Shown piece after piece: positions 1-8,676 of a stretch of DNA of 64,000 nt (its first letter is position 1; each line of letters starts with the position of its first letter). The stretch lies in assembly GCA_024400425.1 (NCBI GenBank), contig JAKSMV010000003.1, positions 123,474-187,473 on the forward strand. The letters run 5' to 3'. Origin of the DNA: Bacteroidales bacterium. GTDB lineage: Bacteria; Bacteroidota; Bacteroidia; Bacteroidales; F082. A model generated the notes under the pieces. That model saw only the letters and a program-made list of their open reading frames with translations. It made no database searches and had not been told where the DNA came from. The translations under genes were made by a program, and so were the position numbers.

Positions 1-1
1 C

Positions 2-211
2 TCCGACCGTTTCTGCAAATGGTTGCTTGAAGACTTCAATTACAACGGAGAGACCGTCATGCTGGCTCCTGCCACCGGTTTCTATTCCGTTGAAGGTATG
101 GGTAAGGACGAAGTGCGTATCAGCTACTGCTTGAAGGTTGAAGACCTTGAACACGCCCTGAAGTGCCTCGAAGAAGCCTTGAAGGTGTATCCAGGCAGAA
201 CTACAATCTGA
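2..211 (+). CDS. C-terminal end of a class I/II PLP-dependent aminotransferase (aspartate aminotransferase-like), partial
   Basis: The reading frame is open from the window edge, so only the last 69 residues are present. They include a conserved GFY-containing stretch (LAPATGFYSVEG), then the VRISY and LEHALKCLEEAL segments and a final YPGR. These match the C-terminal small domain of the aspartate aminotransferases common in Bacteroidetes. This part carries the conserved arginine of VRISY that binds the substrate carboxylate in this fold. The catalytic lysine lies upstream, outside the window, so substrate specificity cannot be judged. A strong hairpin just downstream ends the transcript before the symporter gene. 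Confidence 0.8.
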   Translation, partial: SDRFCKWLLEDFNYNGETVMLAPATGFYSVEGMGKDEVRISYCLKVEDLEHALKCLEEALKVYPGRTTI

Positions 212-229
212 TAAACTGCTAATCATTTC

Positions 230-266
230 ATGCCGCCATTGCAAACCACAATGGCGGCATTTATTA
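230..266 (+). terminator. Rho-independent terminator after the aminotransferase
   Basis: A perfect 12-bp stem (ATGCCGCCATTG at 230-241 pairing with 249-260) closes a 7-base loop and is followed by TTATTAT. It lies 18 bases after the aminotransferase stop. Its presence argues against translation of the following gene from the ATG at 230, because that ATG is the first base of the stem. Confidence 0.75.
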
Positions 267-277
267 TAAAAAATACA

Positions 278-1459
278 ATGAAAATCAAAAAGATAGGGCT
301 GTTGCCCAAAGTCATCATCGCCATAATCCTTGGCATTGCCTGTTCGTTCTTTTTTCCTTTGTGGCTCATTCGGATATTTGTCACTTTCAATGGTATCTTC
401 GGGAATTTTCTCGGTTTCATCATCCCGCTCATCATCATTGGCTTGGTAGCACCAGGCATCGCCGAATTAGGCAAAGATGCTGGTCGGCTGCTTTGGATTA
501 CCGTAGCATTGGCTTACGGATCGACGCTGATTTCGGGATTTTTCTCCTATTCGGTCAGCAGCGCCATGTTCCCGAAGTTCATACAGCCCGGTTCGGTAGG
601 CGACATGAGCACCATGGCTAAGACCGCCATTGAGCCTTATTTCACCATCGAGATGCCACCTCTGATGGAAGTTGTTACGGCCTTGATCCTAGCTTTTGTG
701 TTGGGATTAGGGCTTGCAGCCGTGAAAGGAGAGACCTTTAAAAACGTCCTTTTTGAATTTCGTGATTTGGTAAACATGCTGATTGCCAAGGCTGTAATCC
801 CGCTGTTTCCGATTTATATCTTTGGCATTTTCATGAAGATATGCGTGGAAAGCGAAATCGGTTTCATTCTCGGCGTTTTCCTCAAAGTCATCGTGATCAT
901 CTTCGTCATGACAGTCGTCCTGCTGCTCTTCCAGTTTTGTGTGGCGGGCGCTATTGCAAAAAAGAATCCCATCCGCTGTCTCCTCAACATGATGCCGGCT
1001 TATGTGACGGCTTTGGGGACACAATCGTCGGCTGCGACCATTCCGGTGACTTTGGCCCAAGCCAAGAAAAACGATGTCAATCCTGACATTGCCGGTTTCA
1101 CGGTCCCGTTGTGCGCCACTATCCATCTGGCAGGCAGCATCTTAAAGATTGTGGCCTGTTCGTATGCGATACTCCTGATGAATGGAATGACCCCAAGTTT
1201 TGGCACTTACGCAGGTTTTATCTTCATGTTGGGTGTGGTGATGGTTGCAGCGCCTGGCGTTCCCGGAGGGGCAATTATGGCGGCATTGGGCGTACTGAGT
1301 TCGATGTTGGGCTTCACGCAAGACATGCTGGGCATGATTATCGCAATCTACATTGCCATGGATAGCTTCGGTACAGCATGCAACGTAACGGGCGATGGTG
1401 CCATTGCCTTGATTGTGAACGCAATAAACGACAGAAAAAAGAAAAAGGAAATAGCTTAA
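278..1459 (+). CDS. Dicarboxylate/amino acid:cation symporter (DAACS family)
   Basis: This 393-residue integral membrane protein belongs to the glutamate/C4-dicarboxylate Na+ or H+ symporter family. Visible features are an N-terminal KIGLLPKVIIAIILG helix, several long hydrophobic segments, the serine-rich re-entrant motif (VTALGTQSSAATIPVT, about residues 246-261) and the late helix MDSFGTACNVTGDG that forms the substrate and cation site in the family. I chose the ATG at 278 (MKIKKIG) rather than the upstream in-frame ATG at 230, since the latter lies in a terminator stem. The length is close to the family's usual 400-430 residues. Its stop codon overlaps the stop of the convergent muramidase gene within TTAA. 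The substrate is not predictable beyond an acidic amino acid or dicarboxylate. Confidence 0.88.
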   Translation: MKIKKIGLLPKVIIAIILGIACSFFFPLWLIRIFVTFNGIFGNFLGFIIPLIIIGLVAPGIAELGKDAGRLLWITVALAYGSTLISGFFSYSVSSAMFPKFIQPGSVGDMSTMAKTAIEPYFTIEMPPLMEVVTALILAFVLGLGLAAVKGETFKNVLFEFRDLVNMLIAKAVIPLFPIYIFGIFMKICVESEIGFILGVFLKVIVIIFVMTVVLLLFQFCVAGAIAKKNPIRCLLNMMPAYVTALGTQSSAATIPVTLAQAKKNDVNPDIAGFTVPLCATIHLAGSILKIVACSYAILLMNGMTPSFGTYAGFIFMLGVVMVAAPGVPGGAIMAALGVLSSMLGFTQDMLGMIIAIYIAMDSFGTACNVTGDGAIALIVNAINDRKKKKEIA

Positions 1460-2628
1460 TAAATAAGGTATTTGCTTCTGATTTTCTTGAAATTGTCAAT
1501 TTCATTCTTCCAACTAGCACGGATTTCGTCCGCCGAAAGTCCGTTTTCAATGTCTCTTTGCATTTGTTTGTCGCCTGAGAGCAAACGGAAATAATTGGTA
1601 AAGAATTCCTTATCGCTTAATTGGTTATAAGCGTCGATGATCCAATCCAATTGCAGTTGGTTTTCATTGTAGGCATAGCCATGAGCATAATCAACTAGGT
1701 TTTCGCCGCGGCAACGCTGTCCTTCGAGCAGAGGTTTCGAAGCGCCCGACTTGCTTTGAGGCGTGAAGCTGTATTCGCCACGCATATTCGGGTGACCGAA
1801 AATCTGGAAAGGAGTGTCGGTGCCACGGCCCACACTGACGATGCTGCCTTCAAAGAAGCACAAGGTAGGGTAGAGATAGACAGCTTCCCAATTTGGCAAG
1901 TTTGGAGAAGGTTTCACAGGCAATTCATAGATAGCGTTGCGGTTGTAATTATTAATAGGTATCACCGTCAATTCACAACGCACGCCATTTTTCAGCCAGC
2001 CTTCGCCATTCACCATCTTGCCATATTCACCAATGGTCATTCCGTAAACGACCGGGACTTGGTGCATACCAACAAACGATTGATTTTCAGACTTTAACAC
2101 AGGGCCATCAATATAGAATCCATTCGGATTGGGGCGGTCAAGAACGATGACCGGAATGTTGTTTTCGGCACAAGCTTCCATGACGTAGGTCAAAGTGGAG
2201 ATATAGGTGTAAAAACGCACGCCAACATCTTGCAAATCAAACAACATGACATCGATTCCGTGAAGCATTTCGGGCGTAGGTTTCTTGGTTTTGCCATAAA
2301 GCGAAACGATGGAGATGCCAGTCTTTTCGTCCTTGCCGCTATTGACTTTAGCACCGGCATCGGCAGCGCCACGGAAACCATGCTCGGGCGTGTAAATCTT
2401 CACTATGTTGATTCCACGAGAAACCAATGAATCAACAAGATGCGTCGAACCGATGATACTTGTCTGGTTTGCGACAACACCAACATGTTTTGCGGTTAAA
2501 AGCGGCAGATAATCGTTCATTTGTTGCGCAGCCGAAACATATTCAGTTTTTGGAATGAATGCGACTTGGGCATTTGTCGGAATCCATGAAAGGAGAACCA
2601 ATAAAAAAAGGAGTGATAATTTCTTCAT
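1456..2628 (-). CDS. Exo-beta-N-acetylmuramidase NamZ-like protein (DUF1343)
   Basis: The 390-residue product starts with a clear signal peptide (MKKLSLLFLLVLLSWIPTNAQ), so it is exported. The rest is a DUF1343 domain, the family that includes NamZ, which removes MurNAc from the non-reducing end of peptidoglycan fragments. Conserved blocks are VGVVANQTS, the YTPEHGFRG motif, MLFDLQDVGVRFYTYISTL, VLDRPNPNG, and SPNLPNWEAVYLYPTLCFFEG followed by SVGRGTDTPFQIFGHP. The likely role is cell-wall recycling or scavenging of muropeptides in the periplasm. The start at 2628 is supported by the signal peptide and by a promoter directly upstream; the longer frame to 2682 would run through that promoter. 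Family assignment is firm, enzymatic activity is by analogy. Confidence 0.88.
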   Translation of the reverse strand: MKKLSLLFLLVLLSWIPTNAQVAFIPKTEYVSAAQQMNDYLPLLTAKHVGVVANQTSIIGSTHLVDSLVSRGINIVKIYTPEHGFRGAADAGAKVNSGKDEKTGISIVSLYGKTKKPTPEMLHGIDVMLFDLQDVGVRFYTYISTLTYVMEACAENNIPVIVLDRPNPNGFYIDGPVLKSENQSFVGMHQVPVVYGMTIGEYGKMVNGEGWLKNGVRCELTVIPINNYNRNAIYELPVKPSPNLPNWEAVYLYPTLCFFEGSIVSVGRGTDTPFQIFGHPNMRGEYSFTPQSKSGASKPLLEGQRCRGENLVDYAHGYAYNENQLQLDWIIDAYNQLSDKEFFTNYFRLLSGDKQMQRDIENGLSADEIRASWKNEIDNFKKIRSKYLIY

Positions 2629-2645
2629 TGTATCAAATTTGTCTG

Positions 2646-2678
2646 CAAAAATAGGAAATTTGCAAACACTGTTCCAAA
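2646..2678 (-). promoter_or_regulatory. Promoter of the NamZ-like gene
   Basis: On the minus strand a -33 TTTG (2675-2678) is separated by 21 bases from a -7 TATTTTTG (2646-2653). This fits the Bacteroidetes primary sigma consensus and leaves a leader of only about ten bases before the start at 2628. Confidence 0.55.
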
Positions 2679-2798
2679 ACACAAAAACAATGAGAAAACA
2701 CGCGATAGGGCACTATTAGAATTTTCTATTTAACATAATGTTGATTATTTTTGAATAGAAGTAAAAAATAATCAAGCCAAAATTGCAGTATTTTTCGC

Positions 2799-2826
2799 TT
2801 GAAATTAGAAAATTGTTTTATTTTTG
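2799..2826 (+). promoter_or_regulatory. Probable promoter of the DUF3127 gene
   Basis: A TTG at 2799-2801 stands 17 bases before TATTTTTG (2819-2826). The -7 element is a good Bacteroidetes match; the spacer is slightly short. The leader would be about 85 bases. Confidence 0.45.
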
Positions 2827-2918
2827 CGCAAACGAAATCGTTGGAGAATTTTGTTCTACAAGGCAGAACATAATATTGAAAATTAAGTAATTAAATATAA
2901 ATAATAAACCCACCTATT

Positions 2919-3317
2919 ATGGAAATCGTTGGAAAAGTTGTCAGACTTGGAAATCTGACCGAAGGACAAAGCGCCCGCGGACCTTGGCGCAAGCAAGAAC
3001 TCATCATCGAAACCGAAGAACAATATCCACGCACTGTGTGCTTGATTTGCTGGACGAACCAAATTGAGGAAATCCAGCATTTTGCACCTGGACAAACCAT
3101 CAAGGCACAGATTGAAATCTCGTCACGCGAATTCAATGGCAAGTGGTACACCGACGTGCGTGTATGGCGTTTCGACCCAGTTGGCGCAACGGCTCCTGCA
3201 GCTGCACCCGCACCACAACAGATGCATCAAACTCCACCTGCTGCACCTGCAGCCGCCCCAGCTCAGGATTATTTCCCACCTGCGGACCAAGGCAGCGTGG
3301 ATGATTTGCCATTCTGA
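2919..3317 (+). CDS. DUF3127 (OB-fold-like) protein with an SSB-like acidic tail
   Basis: This 132-residue protein has an N-terminal DUF3127 domain (about residues 1-90) with the typical MEIVGKVV start, GPWRKQELIIETE, and YPRTVCLICW. A linker rich in alanine, proline and glutamine (about 95-120) follows, and the chain ends in VDDLPF. The globular-domain, flexible-linker, acidic-tip layout copies that of single-stranded DNA-binding protein, whose C-terminal DDxPF tip recruits repair and replication proteins. DUF3127 has no established function that I can name; an OB-like nucleic-acid-binding role is inference. It has its own promoter and is followed by a terminator, so it is a single-gene unit. 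Confidence 0.8.
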   Translation: MEIVGKVVRLGNLTEGQSARGPWRKQELIIETEEQYPRTVCLICWTNQIEEIQHFAPGQTIKAQIEISSREFNGKWYTDVRVWRFDPVGATAPAAAPAPQQMHQTPPAAPAAAPAQDYFPPADQGSVDDLPF

Positions 3318-3340
3318 CATTATGTTAAATTGCACATACA

Positions 3341-3376
3341 ACGAGAGACCGAAACCAGTCTCTCGTTTGTTTTTTA
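3341..3376 (+). terminator. Rho-independent terminator after the DUF3127 gene
   Basis: The inverted arms CGAGAGAC and GTCTCTCG enclose an 8-base loop and run into a T-rich tract (TTTGTTTTTT). The T-rich tract also contains the -33 element of the metH promoter. Confidence 0.75.
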
Positions 3377-3396
3377 CGGAAAAATCCGTACCTTTG
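3366..3396 (+). promoter_or_regulatory. Promoter of metH
   Basis: TTTG (3366-3369), a spacer of 19 bases and TACCTTTG (3389-3396) match the Bacteroidetes consensus exactly. The start codon is only 24 bases further on, so the leader has no room for a cobalamin or SAM riboswitch. Confidence 0.8.
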
Positions 3397-3420
3397 CAAA
3401 TTCTTTGAAACTAACACATT

Positions 3421-6400
3421 ATGACTCAATTAGAACAGATTCTTACCCAGCGCATTATGCTCCTTGACGGCGGCATGGGTACTATGATACAGAAGTTCAA
3501 TCTCGAAGAAAACGATTTCCGTAACGGCCATTTCGAGAACCATCCTATCAACCTGAAAGGCTGCAACGATGTGCTGCCGCTGACCCGTAAAGATGTGATT
3601 GCCAACATTCACGAGCAATATCTCAAGGCTGGTTCCGACATCATCACGACCTGCACTTTCAATGCCAACGCCATCTCGTTGGCCGACTATCAACTGTCTG
3701 ATTATGTTTACGATATAAATAAAGGTGCTGCAGAATTGGCACATTCAGTCGCAGAACGTTTCACCCATGAGACACCTGACAAGCCTCGTTTTGTGAGCGG
3801 CAGTATCGGTCCAACGTCAAAGACCTCATCCATCGCCATTGACGTGGAAGATCCTGGCAAACGCGAGATCTCGTTTGACGAACTTGTAGAAGCCTATTCG
3901 ACACAAATTGAAGGACTTATTGATGGCGGAGTTGACATCTTGCAACTGGAAACCTTCTTCGATGTACTCAATGCCAAAGCCGCCTTGTTTGCTGCCGAAG
4001 AAGTGTTCAAGAAAAAAGGCATGCGTCTGCCCATCATCGTTTCTGGCACTTTGTCGGACCAAAGCGGCCGAATGCTTTCCGGACAGACGGTTGAGGCATT
4101 CTATACGAGCATCGCACACGCTAACCCATTGGCAGTCAGCTTGAATTGTGGTCTTGGTGCCCAACAGCTGATGCCTTTTGTGGAACGTCTTTCCAATATT
4201 GCTGAAACCCGAATCTGTGTTTATCCTAATGCTGGTCTGCCCAACATTAGCTGTGGCTACGACCAGACTCCCGACCTCTTTGCCGCTGATTTAAAGGAAT
4301 ATATGCAACGCGGGCTGGTCAATTTGGTGGGCGGTTGCTGCGGAACCACTCCAATTTTCATAGAGAAGCTGGCGGCTGTGGTGAAGGACTTCTCCCCTCG
4401 CCCACTGCCCGAAAAGAAACACGAGACTCGTCTGAGCGGCCTCGAACCTTTGACGATTAAGCCGGAGTTTAACTTTATTAATATAGGTGAGCGTACCAAT
4501 GTGGCCGGCTCTGCCAAATTCGCCAAGCTGATTCGTGAAGGGCTTTACGACGAAGCCCTCAGCGTGGCTCGCGCACAGGTTGAAGCTGGTGCACAGATGA
4601 TTGACGTCTGCATGGATGCCGCTCTCATTGATGGGCCACAAGCCATGCACCGCTTCATTTCGCTGATGACCTCCGACCCCGAAATTATCCGCGTGCCTAT
4701 CATGCTCGACTCATCGTCGTGGGAGACTTTGGAGACAGGCCTGAAACTTGTCCAAGGCAAGTGCATCGTCAACTCGATTTCGTTGAAAGAAGGCGAAGAA
4801 GTGTTTGTACAACGTGCCATGAAAGTTCACCAATATGGTGCTGCTGTGGTAGTTATGCTTTTCGATGAGAAAGGCCAAGCCGACACTTACGAACGTAAAA
4901 TCACCCTTGCCCGTCGAGCCTATACCCTACTCACCGAAGCCGGATTCCCTGCCGAGGATATCGTGATGGATCCCAATATCTTAGCTGTTGCAACGGGCAT
5001 GGAAGAACACGACAAATATGCCAAAGACTTCATTGACGCCGTGGCTTGGATTAAGGCTAACTTGCCATTTGCCAAGACTTCGGGCGGCGTGAGCAACCTC
5101 TCGTTTGCCTTCCGCGGCAACAATGTGGTGCGCGAAGCCATGCATTCAGCTTTCCTCTATCACGCCATCAAGGCGGGCATGGATATGGCCATTGTCAATG
5201 CACAAGGCATGAAAGTCTATAGCGACATTGAACCAAACCTCCTGGAACGTGTTGAAGACGTGGTGCTTTGCCGTCGCAAAGATGCCACCGAACGACTTAT
5301 CGAACTGGCTTCCGAACTGAAAAACGCAGTCCAAACCCAGACCACCATTTCCGTTGATGCTTGGCGAAACGACACTTTGGAAAATCGTTTAAGTTACGCC
5401 ATGCAACATGGTGTTACTGAATATATTGAATCAGACATCATAGAAGCCCATAATGCAGGACTTTCGGCCTTGCAGATTATTGATACGATGCTGATGCCTG
5501 GCATGGAAAAAGTCGGTCAGCTGTTTGGTCAAGGCAAGATGTTCCTGCCTCAAGTGGTGAAAAGCGCTCGCGTGATGAAATCGGCCGTAGCCGTGCTCAC
5601 TCCTTTCATGAATACTGGCGATGAGCAGCAGAAACTCGGCACTATCGTCTTGGCCACCGTTAAAGGCGACGTCCACGACATTGGAAAGAACATCGTTTCG
5701 GTTGTCCTGACATGTAACGGCTACGAAGTCATCGACTTAGGTGTGATGGTTGAGCCACAAGTCATCATCGAGACCGCCATTGAGCGCAAGGCCGACGCCA
5801 TTTGCCTCAGCGGATTGATTACGCCATCGTTGGAAGAGATGAAGGTTGTGTGCCAAGAGGCTGAACGCAAAGGACTTACCATACCGATTTTGGTTGGCGG
5901 AGCCACCACATCGGCACTACACACAGCCGTGATGATGGCACCCAACTACTCTGGCATCGTGGCCCATGCCGACAACGCCTCATCCGATCCAAAACTGCTT
6001 AACGATTTCTTGGGTCGCAATGCTATCGTCGCTAAAGCCAAGCACTTACATGAACAACAACTGCAACGCGAAGCCTACGAAAACCGCAAAGTGCAGCCTC
6101 TTGTCAGTCTCGAAGAAGCCCGTGCCGACCGTCAGTTTACAGATGTAAACTCAGTGGTGGCACCTCGCATCAAGACACCGCAAACCTTTATAGATGTCGA
6201 TATTGCGCGCGTCGAACCATACATCAACTGGTCGATGCTGTTCAACGAATGGGGCTTGGCTGGGCATTATCCTGAAATATTAAGTGACCCTATCAAAGGC
6301 CCTGAAGCACAGCGACTTTACGACGATGCACAAAACTTGTTGCAGACCATTAAAGCCGACCATTTGCTGAAGTTGCAAGCCGTTGTCGGAATCTTCGACG

Positions 6401-7011
6401 CTTATCGCGATGGCGACGACATCTGCCTCATCGACAAGGCCGGAAACGAACACACCTTGCCCATGTTGCGCAACCAGACGACTGGCGTAGCACATCGCTG
6501 CTTAGCCGACTATGTGGCAACCGAAAACGACTATCTCTGCTGCTTCGCTCTGACAGCAGGCATCGGACTAAAGGATTTGTTCGAGTATTACAAATCGGAA
6601 AACGATGATTATATGGCATTTATGGCCAAATTCCTCACCGACCGACTCACCGAAGCCTTCGCCGAATACATCCACCTTTATGTGCGCAGAAACATGTGGG
6701 GCTTCGAAAAGGACATCACTTCCGACATCGAACACTATGAAGGCTCTCGCCTCGCCTTTGGTTATCCTGCCACACCCGACCATAACCTGAAACGTCAAGT
6801 GTTTGAGTTGCTTGGCGTAGAGGAAAAGACCGAGATGCGACTCATGGAGAGTAACATGATTGTCCCCGAAGAAGCCGAATGTGGTCTCATCTTCCGCAAT
6901 GCCAAACCCTTTGCCATTGGCAAGATTGACGAGGAGCAACTGAAAGATTATGCCCGTCGTAGTCAGATGACCATAGAAGAAGCTAAAGTAATGCTTGTGA
7001 AGAATTTATAA
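3421..7011 (+). CDS. metH: Cobalamin-dependent methionine synthase
   Basis: MetH transfers the methyl group of 5-methyl-tetrahydrofolate to homocysteine through methylcobalamin, in the cytoplasm. At 1196 residues all modules are present. The homocysteine-binding domain spans about 1-325, with zinc cysteines in NCGLG and GGCCGTTP. The pterin domain spans about 345-620, including FINIGERTNVAGS. Then come the cobalamin cap, the B12 domain around 748 with GDVHDIGKNI (the histidine that ligates cobalt), and a C-terminal AdoMet reactivation domain with RNMWGFEKD and a GYPATPDH motif. The complete reactivation domain means the enzyme can be rescued by reductive methylation. The start ATG follows a consensus promoter, and mnmE begins 6 bases after the stop, suggesting co-transcription. 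Confidence 0.97.
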   Translation: MTQLEQILTQRIMLLDGGMGTMIQKFNLEENDFRNGHFENHPINLKGCNDVLPLTRKDVIANIHEQYLKAGSDIITTCTFNANAISLADYQLSDYVYDINKGAAELAHSVAERFTHETPDKPRFVSGSIGPTSKTSSIAIDVEDPGKREISFDELVEAYSTQIEGLIDGGVDILQLETFFDVLNAKAALFAAEEVFKKKGMRLPIIVSGTLSDQSGRMLSGQTVEAFYTSIAHANPLAVSLNCGLGAQQLMPFVERLSNIAETRICVYPNAGLPNISCGYDQTPDLFAADLKEYMQRGLVNLVGGCCGTTPIFIEKLAAVVKDFSPRPLPEKKHETRLSGLEPLTIKPEFNFINIGERTNVAGSAKFAKLIREGLYDEALSVARAQVEAGAQMIDVCMDAALIDGPQAMHRFISLMTSDPEIIRVPIMLDSSSWETLETGLKLVQGKCIVNSISLKEGEEVFVQRAMKVHQYGAAVVVMLFDEKGQADTYERKITLARRAYTLLTEAGFPAEDIVMDPNILAVATGMEEHDKYAKDFIDAVAWIKANLPFAKTSGGVSNLSFAFRGNNVVREAMHSAFLYHAIKAGMDMAIVNAQGMKVYSDIEPNLLERVEDVVLCRRKDATERLIELASELKNAVQTQTTISVDAWRNDTLENRLSYAMQHGVTEYIESDIIEAHNAGLSALQIIDTMLMPGMEKVGQLFGQGKMFLPQVVKSARVMKSAVAVLTPFMNTGDEQQKLGTIVLATVKGDVHDIGKNIVSVVLTCNGYEVIDLGVMVEPQVIIETAIERKADAICLSGLITPSLEEMKVVCQEAERKGLTIPILVGGATTSALHTAVMMAPNYSGIVAHADNASSDPKLLNDFLGRNAIVAKAKHLHEQQLQREAYENRKVQPLVSLEEARADRQFTDVNSVVAPRIKTPQTFIDVDIARVEPYINWSMLFNEWGLAGHYPEILSDPIKGPEAQRLYDDAQNLLQTIKADHLLKLQAVVGIFDAYRDGDDICLIDKAGNEHTLPMLRNQTTGVAHRCLADYVATENDYLCCFALTAGIGLKDLFEYYKSENDDYMAFMAKFLTDRLTEAFAEYIHLYVRRNMWGFEKDITSDIEHYEGSRLAFGYPATPDHNLKRQVFELLGVEEKTEMRLMESNMIVPEEAECGLIFRNAKPFAIGKIDEEQLKDYARRSQMTIEEAKVMLVKNL

Positions 7012-7017
7012 TGCGTC

Positions 7018-8385
7018 ATGCAAAGTAATATCTTAAATAACGACACCATTTGTGCCATCGCCACACCCCACGGCATGGGAGCTATTGCGGTAGTACGCGT
7101 TTCGGGCAGCGAAGCCATTAGCGTTGTCTCTCGCCTGTTTAAGCAAAACGGCAAACCGTTCGATTGTGAGAAAGTCATATCGCACAAGGCCTATTTTGGG
7201 CAGATCGTGGTTGATGGCGAGATGATTGACGAGGTGCTGGTGACTTTCTTCAAGGGACCGCATTCGTTCACGGGCGAGGATTCTGCCGAAATCAGCGTGC
7301 ATGGCTCCACCTATATCCAACAGCGGTTACTTGAAGTGTTGATGGCCCATGGCATCCGGTTAGCTGAGGCCGGCGAATACACCCGTCGTGCATTCGTCAA
7401 CCGCAAGTTCGACTTGGCACAGGCCGAAGCCATCGCCGACCTCATCAGTTCAGAGAGTCAATCCGCACATCGTTTGGCTATCAGTCAGCTAAAAGGTGGA
7501 TTTTCAAAAGAGCTTCAAATAATGCGTTCAAAATTAGTGGAAATCAGTGCATTGATGGAACTTGAATTGGACTTCAGTGAAGAGGATGTAGAGTTTGCAG
7601 ACCGTAGCCAGCTTAAAGCATTATTAGACGAAACCCTGAGCCACGTCAATCGTCTCACCGACTCGTTCCGCATGGGCAACGCCATCAAGAATGGCGTGCC
7701 TGTTGCTATCGTTGGTGCCACCAATGCCGGAAAGAGCACCCTTCTCAATGCCTTATTGGGCGAAGAACGCGCTATCGTAAGCGACATAGCAGGCACCACA
7801 CGCGACACCATCGAAGAGACCTTGAACCTCGACGGCACGCTGTTCCGTTTCATCGACACAGCCGGTCTGCGCGAGACCGAAGAAGTCATCGAAAAGATTG
7901 GTATTGAGCGTACTATGCAAAAAATGAAAGACGCCACCATCGTCATCGGCCTGCTCGACATCAATGACCCTGAGATCAACAAGACCGCCACATTGATTTC
8001 CTCGCATGTCAATCCTGCTGAACAGCAACTCATTTTAGTTGTCAATAAGATTGACCTTGGCGACAATCCGAGCACGTCACCTTACCTAGCCATTTCAGCC
8101 AAGACGGGCCAAGGCCTAGACGAGCTGAAGTCAAAGCTGATACAATGCTGTCCGAGAATAGGAAACGAGACCACTATGGTCACAAACCTAAGGCATTTCG
8201 AGGCACTGAAGCAAGCCCAATCCAGCCTTCTTGAAGTTAAGAAAGGACTTGAAGTTGGACTACCTACCGATTTGATAACTCAAGACTTACGGCAAGCATT
8301 ATATTATCTCGGAAGCATCACCGGAGAGATTACCACCGATGAGGTACTTGGGACTATCTTCTCCAGATTCTGCATCGGGAAATAA
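7018..8385 (+). CDS. mnmE: tRNA modification GTPase MnmE
   Basis: With MnmG, MnmE installs the 5-carboxymethylaminomethyl group on wobble uridine 34 of certain tRNAs. The 455-residue protein has the N-terminal formyl-THF-binding domain (about 1-120), the helical domain, and an inserted G domain with P-loop GATNAGKST (about 231-239), the GTTRD switch and DTAGLRE. It ends in the diagnostic FCIGK, whose cysteine is essential in the family. Translation starts 6 bases after metH, and a zinc-ribbon gene follows after 48 bases in the same direction. Length and motifs are fully typical. Confidence 0.96.
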   Translation: MQSNILNNDTICAIATPHGMGAIAVVRVSGSEAISVVSRLFKQNGKPFDCEKVISHKAYFGQIVVDGEMIDEVLVTFFKGPHSFTGEDSAEISVHGSTYIQQRLLEVLMAHGIRLAEAGEYTRRAFVNRKFDLAQAEAIADLISSESQSAHRLAISQLKGGFSKELQIMRSKLVEISALMELELDFSEEDVEFADRSQLKALLDETLSHVNRLTDSFRMGNAIKNGVPVAIVGATNAGKSTLLNALLGEERAIVSDIAGTTRDTIEETLNLDGTLFRFIDTAGLRETEEVIEKIGIERTMQKMKDATIVIGLLDINDPEINKTATLISSHVNPAEQQLILVVNKIDLGDNPSTSPYLAISAKTGQGLDELKSKLIQCCPRIGNETTMVTNLRHFEALKQAQSSLLEVKKGLEVGLPTDLITQDLRQALYYLGSITGEITTDEVLGTIFSRFCIGK

Positions 8386-8433
8386 GACGCGAAGCCCATC
8401 ACCACCATTTCTCTCCACAAACAGCAACAAGCC

Positions 8434-8676
8434 ATGCAAATCACATTTCACTGTCACCAATGCGGTCATCGTTTCAGCCGTTCCTATGGTGTTGACATAC
8501 AAGGCCGTGGCACCATGTATTGCCCCCGTTGCGGCAAATCGCAAAACTTCGACCTCAGCCTTGGCTGGGTACCCTTGGACGACTGCGAATGTGGCGGCAC
8601 CTTCTCAACCGACGCCTTAGGTTGCTGCCCGAACTGCCGAGGGATGCTTGGGGATGAGGATAAGGTGGAAGAATAA
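8434..8676 (+). CDS. Small zinc-ribbon protein of unknown function
   Basis: The 80-residue product carries four cysteine pairs of the zinc-ribbon kind: CHQC near residue 7, CPRC near 30, CEC near 52 and CPNC near 65. It can therefore bind one or two zinc ions as a double ribbon. There is no signal peptide or membrane segment. It sits 48 bases after mnmE, with no terminator in between, and is probably the last gene of the metH-mnmE transcript. I do not recognise a named family; it may be a nucleic-acid or protein adaptor. Confidence 0.65.
   Translation: MQITFHCHQCGHRFSRSYGVDIQGRGTMYCPRCGKSQNFDLSLGWVPLDDCECGGTFSTDALGCCPNCRGMLGDEDKVEE

Noticed and set aside
230..277. Upstream ATG (230) as the symporter start
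   Set aside because: It lies in the stem of a strong terminator and the encoded extra 16 residues precede a normal family N-terminus.
3318..3420. Cobalamin riboswitch before metH
   Set aside because: The gap holds only a terminator and a consensus promoter; the leader is far too short.
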